From contig CAMFPD010000112.1 in assembly GCA_945971355.1 (NCBI GenBank), positions 1 through 7,106 of the forward strand: 7,106 nt of DNA, written 5' to 3'. Shown here piece after piece: positions 5,018 through 7,106 of the stretch; the stretch's first letter is position 1; every line of letters begins with the position of its first letter. The notes below the pieces were generated by a model. The model was not told where the DNA came from. It saw nothing but the letters and a program-made list of their open reading frames with translations, and made no database searches. The stretch is from an uncultured Lachnobacterium sp. Its GTDB lineage: Bacteria > Bacillota > Clostridia > Lachnospirales > Lachnospiraceae. Position numbers and translations under genes: made by a program.

Positions 5018-7106
5018 ATGAAACGTTCAATGTTAACAATGGATGGAAATCATGCAGCAGCTCATGCTTCTTATGCATTTACAGATGTTGCAGCTATCTA
5101 TCCAATCACACCTTCATCTGTAATGGCTGAGGCAACAGATGAGTGGGCAACAGCTGGTAGAAAGAACATTTTCGGACAGACAGTTCAGGTTACAGAAATG
5201 CAGTCTGAGGCTGGTGCAGCTGGTACAGTTCACGGATCATTAACAGCGGGAGCTTTAACAACAACATACACAGCATCTCAGGGACTTTTACTTATGATCC
5301 CTAACCTTTACAAGGTTGCTGGTGAGAGACTTCCAGGTGTATTTAATGTATCTGCACGTTGTGTAGCTTCTCATGCATTAAATATTTTTGGTGATCACTC
5401 AGACGTATATGCTTGTCGTCAGACTGGTGTTGCAATGCTTTGTGAGTCATCTGTACAGGAAGTTATGGACCTTACACCAGTTGCTCATATGGCAGCTATC
5501 AAGGGACGTCTTCCATTCATTAATTTCTTTGATGGATTCCGTACATCACACGAAATTCAGAAGATTGAGACATGGGATTATGAAGATCTCAAAGAGATGG
5601 TAGATTGGGATGCAATTGATGCTTTCCGTAAGAATGCATTAAACCCAAATCATCCAGTTGAGTTAGGTTCAGCTCAGAACCCTGATCTTTTCTTCCAGTC
5701 AAGAGAGTCATGTAATACTGCATACGATGAGCTCCCTGCAATCGTAACAGAGTACATGAACAAGGTAAATGAGAAGATCGGAACAGATTATAAATTATTT
5801 AACTACTACGGAGCACCAGATGCAGAGAAGATTATCATTGCTATGGGTTCTGTGTGTGAGACAATCGATGAGACAGTTGATTTCTTAATGGCACGTGGCG
5901 AGAAGGTTGGTGTTGTTAAGGTTCGTCTTTACAGACCATTCGTTAAGGAAGCTCTTATCGATGTTATTCCTGATACAGTTAAGTCTATTGCGGTATTGGA
6001 TAGAACAAAAGAGCCAGGATCACTTGGTGAACCATTATACTTAGATGTAGTTGCAGCTCTTAAGGGATCTAAGTTTGATCAGGTTACAATTACAAGCGGA
6101 CGTTACGGATTAGGATCAAAGGATACTACTCCAGGACAGATTATCGCTGTATACAACAATACAGAGAAGCCAAGATTTACAATCGGTATTATCGATGATG
6201 TTACAAATCTTTCACTTGATGTTAAAGAGAATCCTGTTACAACTCCAGAGGGAACAACAAACTGTAAGTTCTGGGGACTTGGTGCTGATGGTACTGTAGG
6301 TGCTAACAAGAACTCTATTAAGATTATCGGTGATAACACAGATATGTACGCTCAGGCTTACTTTGATTATGACTCTAAGAAATCAGGTGGTGTTACAATT
6401 TCACACTTACGTTTTGGACATACACCAATTCGTTCTACATACTTGATTTCACAGGCTAACTTTGTTGCTTGCCACTGTACAGCATACATTTACAAGTACA
6501 ACATGGTTCAGGATCTTGTTCCAGGTGGAACATTCCTCTTCAACACACAGTGGTCTGTAGATGAGTTAGATGAAAAATTACCAGGACAGGTTAAGAGATA
6601 TATCGCTGAGAACAATATTAACTTCTACATCATTGATGGTGTTAAGATTGGTAAGGAAATTGGTCTTGGAAACCGTATCAATACTGTTCTTCAGTCAGCA
6701 TTCTTCTCATTGACAAAGCTTATTCCAGAGGAAGAAGTTATTAAGCTCATGAAGGATGCAGCTACAAAGTCATACGCTAAGAAGGGTGATGACATTGTAA
6801 AGATGAATCATGATGCTATCGATGCTGGTGCTACAGCATACGTTAAGGTAGACGTTCCAGAGAGCTGGAAGAACTGCACAGATGATGACTTCTCTAAGGA
6901 AGTTGTTGGAGATAACCCTGAGGTTGTTGATTTCGTTAAGAATATTCAGCAGAAGGTTAATGGACAGATGGGTAACACAGTTCCTGTATCTGTTGTTAAG
7001 AAATACCAGACAGGTTGGACACCATCAGGTACAGCTGCATACGAGAAGCGTGGTGTAGCAACAGACGTTCCAGTTTGGGATGCAACAAAGTGTATCGAGT
7101 GTAACC
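5018..7106 (+). CDS. nifJ: Pyruvate:ferredoxin (flavodoxin) oxidoreductase, 3' end cut by window edge
   Basis: A cytoplasmic enzyme that oxidises pyruvate with coenzyme A to acetyl-CoA and CO2 and passes electrons to ferredoxin or flavodoxin, using thiamine diphosphate and 4Fe-4S clusters. The first 696 codons are present; the single-chain family has about 1170-1190 residues. Domain I (about 1-255) carries Thr31 in YPITPSS, Glu64 in TEMQSEAG and Arg114 in NVSARC, at the same numbers as the pyruvate- and cofactor-contacting residues of the Desulfovibrio africanus enzyme. Domain II covers about 256-415. The gamma-type domain starts near 418 (FWGLGADGTVGANKNS). The window ends at KCIECN (691-696), which shows the first two cysteines (692, 695) of the ferredoxin-like domain. 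Remaining clusters and the thiamine-binding domain lie beyond the edge. The start is fixed by AGGAGG. Codon use is strongly biased (few ATA and AGG codons, many AAC, TAC and CGT), unlike the upstream gene, which suggests high expression. Confidence 0.97.
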   Translation, partial: MKRSMLTMDGNHAAAHASYAFTDVAAIYPITPSSVMAEATDEWATAGRKNIFGQTVQVTEMQSEAGAAGTVHGSLTAGALTTTYTASQGLLLMIPNLYKVAGERLPGVFNVSARCVASHALNIFGDHSDVYACRQTGVAMLCESSVQEVMDLTPVAHMAAIKGRLPFINFFDGFRTSHEIQKIETWDYEDLKEMVDWDAIDAFRKNALNPNHPVELGSAQNPDLFFQSRESCNTAYDELPAIVTEYMNKVNEKIGTDYKLFNYYGAPDAEKIIIAMGSVCETIDETVDFLMARGEKVGVVKVRLYRPFVKEALIDVIPDTVKSIAVLDRTKEPGSLGEPLYLDVVAALKGSKFDQVTITSGRYGLGSKDTTPGQIIAVYNNTEKPRFTIGIIDDVTNLSLDVKENPVTTPEGTTNCKFWGLGADGTVGANKNSIKIIGDNTDMYAQAYFDYDSKKSGGVTISHLRFGHTPIRSTYLISQANFVACHCTAYIYKYNMVQDLVPGGTFLFNTQWSVDELDEKLPGQVKRYIAENNINFYIIDGVKIGKEIGLGNRINTVLQSAFFSLTKLIPEEEVIKLMKDAATKSYAKKGDDIVKMNHDAIDAGATAYVKVDVPESWKNCTDDDFSKEVVGDNPEVVDFVKNIQQKVNGQMGNTVPVSVVKKYQTGWTPSGTAAYEKRGVATDVPVWDATKCIECN

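Overview
The window reads as chromosomal sequence from a low- to mid-GC anaerobic Firmicute, most likely a Lachnospiraceae member of the Butyrivibrio/Pseudobutyrivibrio/Roseburia type. The grounds are a homodimeric-type pyruvate:ferredoxin oxidoreductase (an anaerobe marker), an ABC-F protein of the YkpA/YbiT type close to those I remember from Lachnospiraceae, AT-rich intergenic DNA and strong AGGAGG-type ribosome binding sites. The genus is inferred from memory of protein families, not computed.

Layout: (1) bases 1-1634, minus strand, hold an ABC-F translation-associated ATPase, complete at its N-terminus and lacking only its last few residues at the window edge. (2) Bases 1635-1786 are a divergent promoter region with one sigma-A-like promoter facing each way. 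(3) Bases 1787-4900, plus strand, hold a 1037-residue cytoplasmic cyclic-di-GMP enzyme with the order PAS-PAS-GGDEF-GAF-degenerate GGDEF-EAL. (4) Bases 4901-5017 hold a well-formed promoter, a small hairpin at the predicted transcript start and a strong ribosome binding site. (5) From 5018 to the right edge lies nifJ, of which the first 696 codons are present; it breaks off inside the first 4Fe-4S motif.

The three genes do not form an obvious pathway: one acts on ribosomes, one on cyclic-di-GMP signalling and one in central carbon metabolism. The ABC-F gene and the signalling gene are transcribed divergently. nifJ follows the signalling gene on the same strand but has its own promoter; I see no convincing terminator between them, so some read-through is possible.

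I saw no mobile element, CRISPR array, tRNA, rRNA or riboswitch, and no convincing new system. The two points most worth a second look are the domain order of the cyclic-di-GMP protein, where a complete cyclase and a complete phosphodiesterase share one chain with a half-degenerate second GGDEF domain, and the ABC-F protein, where every degenerate motif falls in the same one of its two composite ATP sites.
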